Assembly (NCBI GenBank): GCA_013177795.1
Contig: JABLXY010000003.1
Coordinates: forward strand, 475,244-539,243
DNA length: 64,000 bases
Reading direction: 5' to 3'
Origin: Syntrophaceae bacterium
Lineage (GTDB): Bacteria; Desulfobacterota; Syntrophia; Syntrophales; UBA2192
Position 1 is the stretch's first letter. Every line of letters begins with the position of its first letter. The position numbers and the translations under genes are program-made. Below are positions 48,438 to 56,792 of this stretch, piece after piece. The notes under the pieces were generated by a model. That model saw only the letters and a program-made list of their open reading frames with translations. It did not search any database and was not told where the DNA came from.

Positions 48438-48459
48438 CCCGGTCACGGACCGGGTTTTT
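48438..48459 (+). terminator. Terminator-like hairpin before cydA
   Basis: 6-bp stem CCCGGT/ACCGGG followed by five T; it closes the 48007 transcript or lies in the cydA leader. Confidence 0.65.
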
Positions 48460-48477
48460 CTTGATGGGTGAGGTGCG

Positions 48478-49851
48478 ATGGACACGCTCTTCGATACCGT
48501 GATGCTCTCCCGCCTTCAATTTGCCGCCATGGCCATGGTCCACATCTCCTTCTCGGTGCTGACCGTCGGGCTGGCCCTGTTCATCGCCGTGATGGAAGGC
48601 CTGTGGCTCAGGACGAAGGACCCCGTTTACTACGGCCACGCCCGCTTCTGGAGCCGGCTGCTGATTCTGAACTTCGGCATCGGCGTGGTCACCGGGCTCC
48701 CCCTGGAATTCGCCTTCGGCAACAACTGGGCGCCCTTCGCGGCACGGAGCACCTTCTTCGGCGAGATCCTCGGCACAGAGACCCTTTCGGCCTTCATGCT
48801 CGAGGCGGGGTTCCTGGGCGTCATGATCTTCGGGTGGAACCGGGTGCCCCCGAAGCTCCATTTCTTCTCCACCTGCATGGTCGTCCTCGGCTCCTCCCTC
48901 TCGGTGTTCTGGATCATGGTGGCCAATTCCTGGATGCAGTCCCCCGCCGGGGTCGTGGTCGACGGCGGGCGGATCATCGTCACGGACTTCCGGGAGGCCA
49001 TCTTCAACCCCGACATGATGATCAGCACGGCCCACATGTATCTCGCCTGTCTCCAGACGAGCCTCCTTGTCGTCGGCGGGATCAGCGCCTGGTACGTCCT
49101 GAAGGGACGCCACACGGCGTTCTTCGCGCGGTCCTTCCAGACGGCCCTGATCGCCGCCCTCGTGATTTCGCCCCTGCAGGTCTGGGTCGGCGACGAGAAC
49201 GGGCGTGAAGTGGCGAGACTGCAGCCCACGAAGCTCGCGGCCATGGAAGCCCACTGGGAGACGAACCTCCCGGGGCAGGGGGCCGCCTGGATCATCGCGG
49301 CCTGGCCCGACGAGGCGAACCAGAAAAACGCCTGGGCCGTCGAGGTGCCGTATGTCCTGAGTCTCCTGCTCACCCACTCGCCGACGGGCGAGGTGAAAGG
49401 ACTCAGGGAGTTCCCCCAAGACCTGCACCCCCCCATCCTGCTGACCTTCTATCCCTTCCGGGTCATGGTCTTCGCAGGCTTCGCCTTCCTGGGCCTTGCG
49501 CTCTGGACGGGGTGGCGCTGGAAGAAGGGGGCGCTCACCGCCGAGCGGCTTGCGGGCGAGAGACGGCTTCTCTGGGCCTGGATGGCGGCGGGCCCGCTGG
49601 CCTGGGCCGCCGTGGAGGGAGGCTGGATCACGCGCGAGGTGGGACGCCAGCCCTGGCTCGTCTACGGCCTCGTGAGGACCGGCGAGGCCGCCACCCCGCT
49701 GCCGGCGGGGGCCGTCGCCGCCTCCCTGGCGGGCTATCTCGTCATTGCGGGCCTGCTCACGGCGGCGTTTGTCGCCCTGGCCGCGCGTGTGCTGGCGCAG
49801 GGGCCCGACCCCTCGACCCTCGAGCCCCCGCAGGCCCGCCCGGGCCATTGA
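48478..49851 (+). CDS. cydA: Cytochrome bd-type quinol oxidase subunit I
   Basis: 457 residues with about nine membrane segments. It holds the hemes and the quinol site and reduces oxygen to water without pumping protons. Seen here: the N-terminal heme-ligand histidine region (MAMVHISFS, H22), GEILGTETLSAFMLEAGFLG acidic proton-path residues, a second histidine in STAHMYLACL, and GRQPWLVYGLVRTGEAATPL near the end. Length indicates the short Q-loop form (CIO-like). In a strict anaerobe it would serve oxygen detoxification; inference. cydB follows after 13 bases. Confidence 0.96.
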   Translation: MDTLFDTVMLSRLQFAAMAMVHISFSVLTVGLALFIAVMEGLWLRTKDPVYYGHARFWSRLLILNFGIGVVTGLPLEFAFGNNWAPFAARSTFFGEILGTETLSAFMLEAGFLGVMIFGWNRVPPKLHFFSTCMVVLGSSLSVFWIMVANSWMQSPAGVVVDGGRIIVTDFREAIFNPDMMISTAHMYLACLQTSLLVVGGISAWYVLKGRHTAFFARSFQTALIAALVISPLQVWVGDENGREVARLQPTKLAAMEAHWETNLPGQGAAWIIAAWPDEANQKNAWAVEVPYVLSLLLTHSPTGEVKGLREFPQDLHPPILLTFYPFRVMVFAGFAFLGLALWTGWRWKKGALTAERLAGERRLLWAWMAAGPLAWAAVEGGWITREVGRQPWLVYGLVRTGEAATPLPAGAVAASLAGYLVIAGLLTAAFVALAARVLAQGPDPSTLEPPQARPGH

Positions 49852-49864
49852 GAGGAGGATGCCC

Positions 49865-50878
49865 ATGGAAACCCTGCAGATCTACCTGCCCGACTACTTC
49901 TTCCTCGCCCTGGGGCTTCTGCTGTTCCTCTACATGGCCACCGACGGCTACAACCTGGGGCTGGGGATCTTCTCGCTGGCGGCCCGAAACGAAGAGGAGC
50001 GGGGGCTCATGATCCACTCGATCGCCTCCACCTGGCACGCGAGCCAGACCTGGCTCGTGATCCTGGGCGGCCTGCTCTTCGGCGCCTTCCCCGTCGTCTA
50101 CGGGGTCGCCATGTCGGCCCTCTACGTCCCCGTCATGCTCATGCTGGCCGGGCTTGCCTTCCGCGGCGTGGCGATCGAGTTCTACCACGAATCGCCCAAC
50201 CGCGCCCGCTGGGGCCTTGCCTTCGGGCTGGGGAGCCTCGTCGCGACCCTCGCCCAGGGGTTCACCCTCGGGGGGCTGCTGAGCGGCATGCCGGTGGTCA
50301 ACGGGCAGTTTGCCGGCGGCTGGGGCGACTGGCTCAACCCCTTTTCGGCCCTGGTCGCCGCCGGCGGGGCCGCGGGATTTCTCCTGCTCGGCACCACCTA
50401 CCTCGCCATGAAAGCGGAGGGGGAGCTCCGGGAACGAGCCCTGAAGGCGGCCGCGGTCGCGGCGTGGGCCGTTCTCGCTGGGCTCGCCGTGATCCTGCTG
50501 TGGATGTCCCTGCAGCACCGGGAAGGCCGCTTCTCCCTGCTCGCGCTGCGGCAGGGCCACTACATCTACCTCACCCTGCCCATCTTCCTCTTCGAGTTTG
50601 CCATGCTGCTGCGAAGCCTCAGGAGGGGGGAGCCCGACAAGCCCTTCCAGTGGAGCGTGCTGCTGTTCCTGACCCTCGTGGTCGGGATCGCCGCCGCCCT
50701 GTACCCCACGGCCGTCCCGCCCGGGCTGTCCATCTTCGATGCGGCCGCCCCGCCGCGCTCGCTCTGGTTCCTCTTTGCCGTGAGCGCCGTGCTGCTGCCC
50801 GTGATGCTCGCCTACAATGCCTGGGTGTACCTCGTGTTCCGCGGAAAGGCGGGGGAGGGGGACAAGCCCGGGCACTGA
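49865..50878 (+). CDS. cydB: Cytochrome bd-type quinol oxidase subunit II
   Basis: 337 residues with about eight membrane segments. The start METLQIYLPDYFFLALGLLLFLYMATDGYNLGLG is typical; WLVILGGLLFGAFPVVYG and FRGVAIEFYH also match. It heterodimerises with CydA. AGAGGAGG ends 6 bases before the ATG at 49865, which is preferred to the ATG at 49859. No CydX-sized peptide is seen; the next gene is a cytochrome-b5-like membrane protein 18 bases downstream. Confidence 0.95.
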   Translation: METLQIYLPDYFFLALGLLLFLYMATDGYNLGLGIFSLAARNEEERGLMIHSIASTWHASQTWLVILGGLLFGAFPVVYGVAMSALYVPVMLMLAGLAFRGVAIEFYHESPNRARWGLAFGLGSLVATLAQGFTLGGLLSGMPVVNGQFAGGWGDWLNPFSALVAAGGAAGFLLLGTTYLAMKAEGELRERALKAAAVAAWAVLAGLAVILLWMSLQHREGRFSLLALRQGHYIYLTLPIFLFEFAMLLRSLRRGEPDKPFQWSVLLFLTLVVGIAAALYPTAVPPGLSIFDAAAPPRSLWFLFAVSAVLLPVMLAYNAWVYLVFRGKAGEGDKPGH

Positions 50879-50896
50879 TCCCGGGGAGGGGAACCC

Positions 50897-51631
50897 TTGA
50901 GCGGACCGGACGGCAGGGAATACGACGCGCAGACACTCGCCGATTGCGACGGGAGCGAGGGGAAACGGGCCTGCGTGGCCGTCGACGGCGTCGTCTACGA
51001 CGTGGGCGCAAGCCGGCTCTGGAGGGGCGGCCTGCACATGAAGCGCCACCGCGCGGGCCGGGACCTCACCGCGGACATCGAGGCGGCCCCCCACGGCAGG
51101 GAGGTGCTGGAAAAGGTCCCCCGGGCCGGCACGCTGAAGCAGGCGGGCGCCGGGGGGGACGCCGTCCCGGCATGGCTTGCCGGGCTGCTCGACCGGTTCC
51201 CGTTCCTGCGCCGCCACCCCCACCCGATGGTGGTCCATTTCCCCATCGTGTTCATGTACTCGGCCACGTTCTTCGACGTCCTCTACATGGTGACAGGGGT
51301 CAAGGCCTTCGAGGTGACGGCCTTCCACTGCCTGGCGGGCGGGATCCTCTTCATCCCGCCGGCCATGCTCACGGGCTGGTTCACGTGGTGGCTCAACTAC
51401 CTGGCCAGGCCCATGGCGCACGTCACCGTCAAGATGCGTCTGTCCTGGGTTCTCCTCGCGGTTTCTCTTGCGGCCTTCCTGTGGCGGTTCTGGATTCCGG
51501 GCGTGATGGACGAGACGGGGGCTGGACGATGGGTCTACATCGCGATGCTCCTGTCGCTCGCCCCGGTCGTGAGCGTCATCGGGTATTACGGGGGGGAGCT
51601 GACCTTCCCGACGGGGAAGGGAAGAAGTTAA
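50897..51631 (+). CDS. Cytochrome b5-like domain fused to a DUF2231-type membrane domain
   Basis: 244 residues from a TTG start. The N-terminal part (about 1-78) matches bacterial cytochrome-b5-like heme/steroid-binding domains (YDAQTLADCDG, VAVDGVVYDVG, the heme His in HMKRHRAGRDLT and AAPHGREVL). The rest has four membrane segments beginning with HPHPMVVHFPIVFMYSATFFDVLY, a DUF2231-like domain whose paired histidines could also ligate heme. Its tight linkage to cydAB suggests a redox partner for quinol oxidation or heme sensing; function not established. The weak TTG is supported only by GGGGAGGGG upstream and by homology. Confidence 0.82.
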   Translation: MSGPDGREYDAQTLADCDGSEGKRACVAVDGVVYDVGASRLWRGGLHMKRHRAGRDLTADIEAAPHGREVLEKVPRAGTLKQAGAGGDAVPAWLAGLLDRFPFLRRHPHPMVVHFPIVFMYSATFFDVLYMVTGVKAFEVTAFHCLAGGILFIPPAMLTGWFTWWLNYLARPMAHVTVKMRLSWVLLAVSLAAFLWRFWIPGVMDETGAGRWVYIAMLLSLAPVVSVIGYYGGELTFPTGKGRS

Positions 51632-51690
51632 GAGGGTAAGAGGAAAGGTCTTTCTCACCCTCTCACGTTCTTACCTTCTCACCTTCTGGT
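51624..51690. repeat. Octanucleotide repeats between convergent genes
   Basis: Left arm GAAGTTAA, GAGGGTAA, GAGGAAAG (51624-51647, overlapping the stop codon). Right arm TTTCTCAC, CCTCTCAC, GTTCTTAC, CTTCTCAC, CTTCTGGT (51651-51690). It fills the whole 61-base gap before the DUF4340 gene's 3' end and probably ends both transcripts. Confidence 0.8.
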
Positions 51691-51692
51691 TT

Positions 51693-52736
51693 TCATTCCA
51701 GCAGGTCCGCCTGCTTCATCCGGGCCACGCGCATCCACGAGGGGTCGATCTCGTAGACCCAGTCCCCGTGGTCCCGGTTGAAGGCCCTCACGGTGTCGAC
51801 GGGCAGCGGTGCCGAATCCTGCCCCGTGTCGGCGCCTGCCGGGGCTCCTTTCGCCGCCGCCTCGCCGCCGGGGAGCGCCTCGGCGCGGGCGAAGTGCCTT
51901 CCGTCCTTTTCCGCAAGCTCGATCCGGTAGATCGTCCCGTCCTTGCGGTGGAAGTCCAGCCGCGCAGGCCAGGCAATCGCCGCCAGGTCGTCTCTGCGGT
52001 AAACGTTGCGGACCGGGAACTGCTCGAGCGTCTTCAGAAGCTCCGTGACGGCGCGTTCGTCCTGCCGCTGCCTCTTCGGGATGTCCTCGAGGACGGGCCT
52101 GCCCTCGCGCAGGTCGAGGGCGAAGGCGCCCGAGCCGTTGCTGCAGGCGATCCGGACATAATCGCTCTTGCGGCCGGGCGGCAGGTCGCGGCGGATGTAG
52201 TCCGCGGTTTTCGTGCTCACCGCCGGCATTGCGTCCGTGCTGAGGTAGACCTGCTTTTCGTCCTCGAGCCGGACGTAGAACCCCGGGAACCCGGGCCGGT
52301 CCCGGCCGATGACGATCCCCGTCATCTTCTGGCCCGACTCGCTGAAGAAGCGGACCACCAGGCCCACCTTCTCCCCCGCAACACCCAGCGCCCCGTGGTT
52401 GCGCTCGTCGGCGGTCACCCGCTCGGCGCAGCGGATGTCGGCGATCGCCCTCACGATCCGGTTGATCTGCTCGTTGGAGACGGGGTAGTCGTGCTTGCCC
52501 GTGAGGAAGAACCGCTCGTCCCGGCGCTTGAAGGTGAGCGCCTCGTCGCCCTGCTTGATGTAGATCCCGTAGACCTTCTCCGGGTTGAACCCCTGGAGGA
52601 TGTAGCTGCCCTCCTTGAGGGTCACCTCCTGGCGGTCTTCCATGATGCCGAGCAGGATCACGGCCCCGGTGAGCACGGCGGCGACGGCGGCGAGGATGAT
52701 CAGATGCCTCGTTTCCATGGCTTCCTCTTGATCCAT
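51693..52736 (-). CDS. DUF4340 domain protein of a Gld-type ABC system
   Basis: 347 residues: an N-terminal membrane anchor (about 8-30) and a periplasmic beta-rich domain with repeated halves (LKEGSYILQGFNPEKVYGIYIKQGDEALTFKRRD and, later, VNERNVYRR-like NVYRRDDLAAIAWPARLDFHRKDG). DUF4340 proteins are regularly encoded after gldG-like genes in bacteria that do not glide. It overlaps the GldG-like gene by 37 bases, so translation is coupled. Likely a periplasmic subunit of the same transporter. Start at 52736 or five codons later (METRHL). Confidence 0.85.
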   Translation of the reverse strand: MDQEEAMETRHLIILAAVAAVLTGAVILLGIMEDRQEVTLKEGSYILQGFNPEKVYGIYIKQGDEALTFKRRDERFFLTGKHDYPVSNEQINRIVRAIADIRCAERVTADERNHGALGVAGEKVGLVVRFFSESGQKMTGIVIGRDRPGFPGFYVRLEDEKQVYLSTDAMPAVSTKTADYIRRDLPPGRKSDYVRIACSNGSGAFALDLREGRPVLEDIPKRQRQDERAVTELLKTLEQFPVRNVYRRDDLAAIAWPARLDFHRKDGTIYRIELAEKDGRHFARAEALPGGEAAAKGAPAGADTGQDSAPLPVDTVRAFNRDHGDWVYEIDPSWMRVARMKQADLLE

Positions 52737-54553
52737 TCGGCCCGGCCGAGCAGGTGTGCGGCGAGCACCGAGGCCGGGATCAGCAGCACCAGGATGGGTC
52801 CCGTCAGCAGGATGAAGACTTTCCAGGCCGTGAAAAGACTCTCGACCATGGCGCGCTTCCTGTGCTGGAGGGCCGCCAGTTCCTCCTTCGCGCGCGCGAT
52901 CTTCGCCTCCGTCAGCTTGCGGCTCCGGAGGATCTCCTCCTTCAGCAGGGACTCCTCGCCCTCCCGGCTCTTGCGGGCCAGGCTGGCCAGTTCTCTCTCC
53001 CCGGCGGCGATCTCGGCCCGCAGGGCGGCTGCGGTTGAGGCCGTCGCATCCTCGAAGTCCTCCTCCATCCGGTCGACGGCGCTGAAGGGCCGGATGATCC
53101 TGCCGCGGGCCTTGATGCTCGCCAGGGAAACCGAGCCCGTGAGGCCCTCCATCGTGGAGAGGACCAGGTCCGCGTTGCCGCCCGCCGGAGCCGCCGCGGC
53201 CAGGGGAGCCGTCAGCATGTCCACGTCGGAGAACACGACCACGGCCGGGGCGGTCTTGCCCGCGGCCGCCGGCGGTTTCGATCCTCCCGTCCCGGGCGCC
53301 TCCGCGGCCGCATCTGCCGCCAGGGCGCTCGGGAATCTTCCGGTGAGGCGAACCCCGAGGGTGACGGTCTCCTTCCCCTCCGAGGCACGCTGCTGCGGGT
53401 TATCGGCCCGGACGGTGAAGCCCGTCTCCGAGCTCCGCAGGAAAGCGGTCGCCGTGATCCCCGGGACCGTCCGGATCTGCAGCGCGCCGGCATTGAGAAC
53501 CCGGACCTGGGTCACGCCGGTGCCGAGACCGTCTTCCCGGCTGATGGCCTTGCCCTTGAGCGTCATCGCGGTGGGCGGGCCCGCCGAGTCGCGCGGGGCG
53601 AGCCCCGGGTCGGCGGCGAGCACGTCCGGCGCCATCTCGCAGCCCCAGGCGGCAAGCAGGCGGTTGAGGTTCGAGGCGTTCCGCCCGGGCGTGTAGGCGC
53701 TCGACGCGGCGGCCGCGGAGGCATCGGCCGTGAAGGCGGGGTCCTGGAACACGACGAGCTTCCCGCCGCCCGTGACGTAGCGGTCCAGGGCCGCGAGGGT
53801 CTGTTCGGGGAGATCGCGGGGGTGGACGACCACCACGGCGTCGAGGTTCCGCAGATCCGAGTGGGGGGCGAGCATCGTCACGTCGTAGTGCGACTTCAGC
53901 GGCTCGAGGGCCGACGGGCCCTTCAGGCCGGCCTCCGCGAGGCCCGCCGCACGCGCCGTCTCGGCGGGATACGCGGCGCTCTCGAGGCTGACCGTGGAGA
54001 GGATCCCGATCCTCTTCTTCGTCCGTGACGTGGCGCTGTGGATCATCTCGGTGATGTCGTACTCGGCAAGCTGCTGGCGCACCGGCGAGAGCAGGGCGAT
54101 GGCCTTCTCCTGGCCGAACTCGGTCACGAGAACGAGCCCGAAGTAGAACCGGTCGTCGCCGGCCGTGGGGATGGGGCGCAGGCCGTACTGGAGCGCCTCC
54201 CGTTCCTCGCGCGTATCGCGGCGGGGGTCGATGATCTCGAGGGTGATCTTCCCGCGGGAGCGCGACGCGTACTCCCGCAGCAGGTCCCGGATGTAGAAGA
54301 AGTAGTTGCTGTAGGACCGGAGGGAGTCGAACCCCTTCAGGGCCTCCGTTCGGGAATAGAACAGCTTGAGGCGCACCGGGTGCGTGATCCCCGCGAGGAC
54401 CTTTTTCGTCTCGTCGGTGAGCGAGTAGATGCGGTCCTGCGTGAGATCGACCTTCAGCGCCCGGCCCGCCTTCGCGAGCAGGGTGATGGACGAGAAGGTG
54501 ATCAGCGCGATGAGCAAGACGGCCGCGAGGACCTTGGCGTTCTTCTTCAGCAT
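52700..54553 (-). CDS. GldG-like ABC system periplasmic subunit
   Basis: 617 residues. N-terminal anchor (about 8-28), then VDLTQDRIYSLTDETKKVLAGITHPVRLKLFYS, the hallmark of the GldG/ABC_transp_aux family, a large periplasmic domain with VVVVHPRDLPEQTLAALDRYVTGGGKLVVFQDP, a coiled coil (about 525-580) and a C-terminal membrane segment (about 585-608). In gliding Bacteroidetes GldA-F-G form a transporter; elsewhere the same trio is of unknown substrate. It overlaps the permease gene by 7 bases and the DUF4340 gene by 37 bases. Confidence 0.88.
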   Translation of the reverse strand: MLKKNAKVLAAVLLIALITFSSITLLAKAGRALKVDLTQDRIYSLTDETKKVLAGITHPVRLKLFYSRTEALKGFDSLRSYSNYFFYIRDLLREYASRSRGKITLEIIDPRRDTREEREALQYGLRPIPTAGDDRFYFGLVLVTEFGQEKAIALLSPVRQQLAEYDITEMIHSATSRTKKRIGILSTVSLESAAYPAETARAAGLAEAGLKGPSALEPLKSHYDVTMLAPHSDLRNLDAVVVVHPRDLPEQTLAALDRYVTGGGKLVVFQDPAFTADASAAAASSAYTPGRNASNLNRLLAAWGCEMAPDVLAADPGLAPRDSAGPPTAMTLKGKAISREDGLGTGVTQVRVLNAGALQIRTVPGITATAFLRSSETGFTVRADNPQQRASEGKETVTLGVRLTGRFPSALAADAAAEAPGTGGSKPPAAAGKTAPAVVVFSDVDMLTAPLAAAAPAGGNADLVLSTMEGLTGSVSLASIKARGRIIRPFSAVDRMEEDFEDATASTAAALRAEIAAGERELASLARKSREGEESLLKEEILRSRKLTEAKIARAKEELAALQHRKRAMVESLFTAWKVFILLTGPILVLLIPASVLAAHLLGRAEWIKRKPWKRGI

Positions 54554-55281
54554 GACTCCCTTCGGTTGTCGACGACGAGGCAGGTGACGGCGATCAGGCC
54601 GGCGATGAGAATCCCGTAGAAGGAGAGGTCGCGGAACTCGAGCACGCCGCGCCGCATGGACTCGAAGTGCCCCGAGAGGCTCATGTTGGCCAGGGCCTCG
54701 ATGAGGTACGCGGGCACGATGCCGGCAAGCCACGTCAGCACGGCCGGCGAGTCGGTGTAGGCCAGCAGGGCGATCATCCCGACGGAGAGCACGAAGCTCA
54801 CGATCTGGCTGCGGGTCAGGGCCGAGCAGAAGACGCTCACGGCCAGGTAGGCGCCGCCCATCAGGAACGCGCCCAGGTAGCCCGCCGCGATCACGTAGGG
54901 GTCGGGGCTGCCGAGCCGGGAGACGGCGATCACGAGGGGCGCCGTGAGCAGCAGGGCCACGGCGAGGAAGAGCCAGCCGGCCAGGAACTTGCCGATCACG
55001 GCCTGGGCGACCGTGACGGGCTGCGTGAACAGAAACTCGATGGTGCCCGCCTTGCGCTCCTCGGCCCAGAGACGCATCCCGGTGGCGGGGACGAAGAAGA
55101 TGTAGAGCAGGGGCAGGTTGTCGAAGAAGACCCTCAGATCCGCCTGCCGCATCTCGAAGAAACGGCCCTTGATCGTGAGGAACCCCGCAAGGAAGAGAAA
55201 CACGACGAGGATCACGTACCCCATGGAGGTCGTGAAGTAGCTGCGGAACTCGCGCTTGAGGATCGCCCGGATGGTCTGCAT
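54547..55281 (-). CDS. ABC-2 permease (GldF-like)
   Basis: 244 residues with six membrane segments. Marks are IRAILKREFRSYFTTSMGYV, PLLYIFFVPATGMRLWAEERKAGTIEFLFTQPVTVAQAVIGK and IVSFVLSVGMIALL. It is the membrane channel of the system, energised by the ATPase whose stop codon lies 1 base upstream of its start. It is immediately followed by the overlapping GldG-like gene. Substrate unknown. Confidence 0.92.
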   Translation of the reverse strand: MQTIRAILKREFRSYFTTSMGYVILVVFLFLAGFLTIKGRFFEMRQADLRVFFDNLPLLYIFFVPATGMRLWAEERKAGTIEFLFTQPVTVAQAVIGKFLAGWLFLAVALLLTAPLVIAVSRLGSPDPYVIAAGYLGAFLMGGAYLAVSVFCSALTRSQIVSFVLSVGMIALLAYTDSPAVLTWLAGIVPAYLIEALANMSLSGHFESMRRGVLEFRDLSFYGILIAGLIAVTCLVVDNRRESC

Positions 55282-55282
55282 G

Positions 55283-55996
55283 TCAGCTCCCGTTGGTGAC
55301 TCTGCGGAAGAAGGCGTCGATCTTTCCCTGTCCCTTCTCCTTGAAGTCCTGCGGCGTGGAGTCCGCCACGATCCTCCCCTTGCTGATCAGGATGGCGCGG
55401 TTGCAGATCGTCTCCAGCTCCTCCATGACGTGGGTGGAGAGGATGAAGCACTTGTCGGCGGCCATGAAGCGGATCAGCTCGATGATCTCCTGCTTCTGGT
55501 TCGGGTCGAGGCCCGACAGGGGCTCGTCGAGGAGCAGCACCGGCGGGTCCCCCAGCAGGGACTGGGCCAGCCCCAGGCGGCGCTGGTAGCCTTTCGAGAG
55601 GGTCTCGATCCGGCGGTCCATGACGCCCTGCAGCGAGCTGATGGCGGCCACGCGCTCGATCTCGGATTTGTCGCGGGTCCCGTTGATGCCCCTGACGTCG
55701 CAGACGAACTGCAGGAACCACCGCGGGGTCATCTCCCCGTAGAAGGGGCACTTCTCCGACACGTAGCCCAGCACGCGGCGCACCTCGACCGGCTGGCTCC
55801 GGATGTCGAACCCCCCGACGCTGGCCGTCCCGCTGTCGGGCTCGATGAAGCACGACAGGATGCGCAGGGTCGTCGTCTTGCCGGCGCCGTTGGGTCCGAT
55901 GAAGCCCACGATGTCGCCCTTCTTCGCCTCGAAGGAGACATCGTCGAGGGCGACGACGTCGCCGTAGGTTTTGCGGAGATTCTTGACGTCGATCAT
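55283..55996 (-). CDS. ABC transporter ATPase (GldA-like)
   Basis: 237 residues. Walker A GPNGAGKTT, the Q-loop GYVSEKCPFYGEM, signature LSKGYQRRLGLA, Walker B LLLDEPLSGLDP and H-loop STHVMEE. The start MIDVKNLRKTYGDVVALDDVSF is chosen at 55996. It is the first gene of the minus-strand operon ATPase-permease-GldG-DUF4340 and is divergent from coaE with about 106 bases between, which must hold both promoters; none is strong enough to name. Confidence 0.94.
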   Translation of the reverse strand: MIDVKNLRKTYGDVVALDDVSFEAKKGDIVGFIGPNGAGKTTTLRILSCFIEPDSGTASVGGFDIRSQPVEVRRVLGYVSEKCPFYGEMTPRWFLQFVCDVRGINGTRDKSEIERVAAISSLQGVMDRRIETLSKGYQRRLGLAQSLLGDPPVLLLDEPLSGLDPNQKQEIIELIRFMAADKCFILSTHVMEELETICNRAILISKGRIVADSTPQDFKEKGQGKIDAFFRRVTNGS

Positions 55997-56102
55997 GCAC
56001 GTATCCGGACGCAGCAGTTCCCGGAGACATATTGCAAAAGACCTGCCAAACTCTGCGGCTTTTTCGTTGCCGGGACGGGGGCCTTGTGGTAGAAGCGTGC
56101 CG

Positions 56103-56732
56103 ATGCTGAACGTGGGGCTGACAGGGGGGATCGCAACGGGCAAGTCGACGGTGGTCCGGATGCTCGTGAAAAGGGGCGCGCGGGTCATCGATCACGACGC
56201 CCTCGTCCATGCCCTGCAGGAGCCGGGCCGGCCCGTGTGGCAGCGGATTGTCGAGGCCTTCGGCCGCGGGATCCTCGACGCAGGCGGGCGGATCGACCGC
56301 AAGAAGCTCGGAAGCCTCGTCTTCGAAAGCGAGGATCGCCGGAGGCTCCTCGAGAGCATCGTGCACCCGGCCGTTCTCGAGGAGGCGGCACGCGAGCGCG
56401 AGCGGATCGGGCGGGAAGACGGGCAGGCGATCGTCCTGTCCGACATCCCGCTGCTTCTCGAGGTGGGGATGCAGGGGCTCTTCGACCTCATCCTGCTGGT
56501 CTACGCCCCCCCGGAGGTGCAGATCGCCCGGGTCATGAAGCGAAACCGCCTGACCCGGGACGAGGCTTTGGCGAGGCTTGCGGCCCAGATGCCCATCGAC
56601 GAAAAGCTCGAACGGGCCGACGTGGTGATCCGAAACGACGGCACGATGCGGGAGCTCGAAGAGCGCGTCGACGAGGTGTGGCAGGAGCTGCTTCTGCGCG
56701 AGCGGGAGAAAAGGCTGCGGGCGGGCGGGTGA
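56103..56732 (+). CDS. coaE: Dephospho-CoA kinase
   Basis: 209 residues. It phosphorylates the 3'-OH of dephospho-CoA, the last step of coenzyme A synthesis. P-loop GLTGGIATGKSTV, then VIDHDALVHALQ, DIPLLLEVGMQGLFD and the lid region MKRNRLTRDEALARLAAQMP with catalytic arginines. The length is normal. It is monocistronic, bounded by a divergent operon on one side and a shared terminator on the other. Confidence 0.96.
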   Translation: MLNVGLTGGIATGKSTVVRMLVKRGARVIDHDALVHALQEPGRPVWQRIVEAFGRGILDAGGRIDRKKLGSLVFESEDRRRLLESIVHPAVLEEAARERERIGREDGQAIVLSDIPLLLEVGMQGLFDLILLVYAPPEVQIARVMKRNRLTRDEALARLAAQMPIDEKLERADVVIRNDGTMRELEERVDEVWQELLLREREKRLRAGG

Positions 56733-56753
56733 GGCCGGCTGCCCGGGGAAGGG

Positions 56754-56792
56754 AACCCCCGGCGGGTGCTCGACCGCCAGGGGGTTTTTTTT
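56754..56792. terminator. Terminator between coaE and the convergent GAF-GGDEF gene
   Basis: 12-bp stem AACCCCCGGCGG with CCGCC-A-GGGGGTT (one bulged A), followed on the plus strand by a run of T. It overlaps the stop codon of the convergent gene. Confidence 0.85.
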
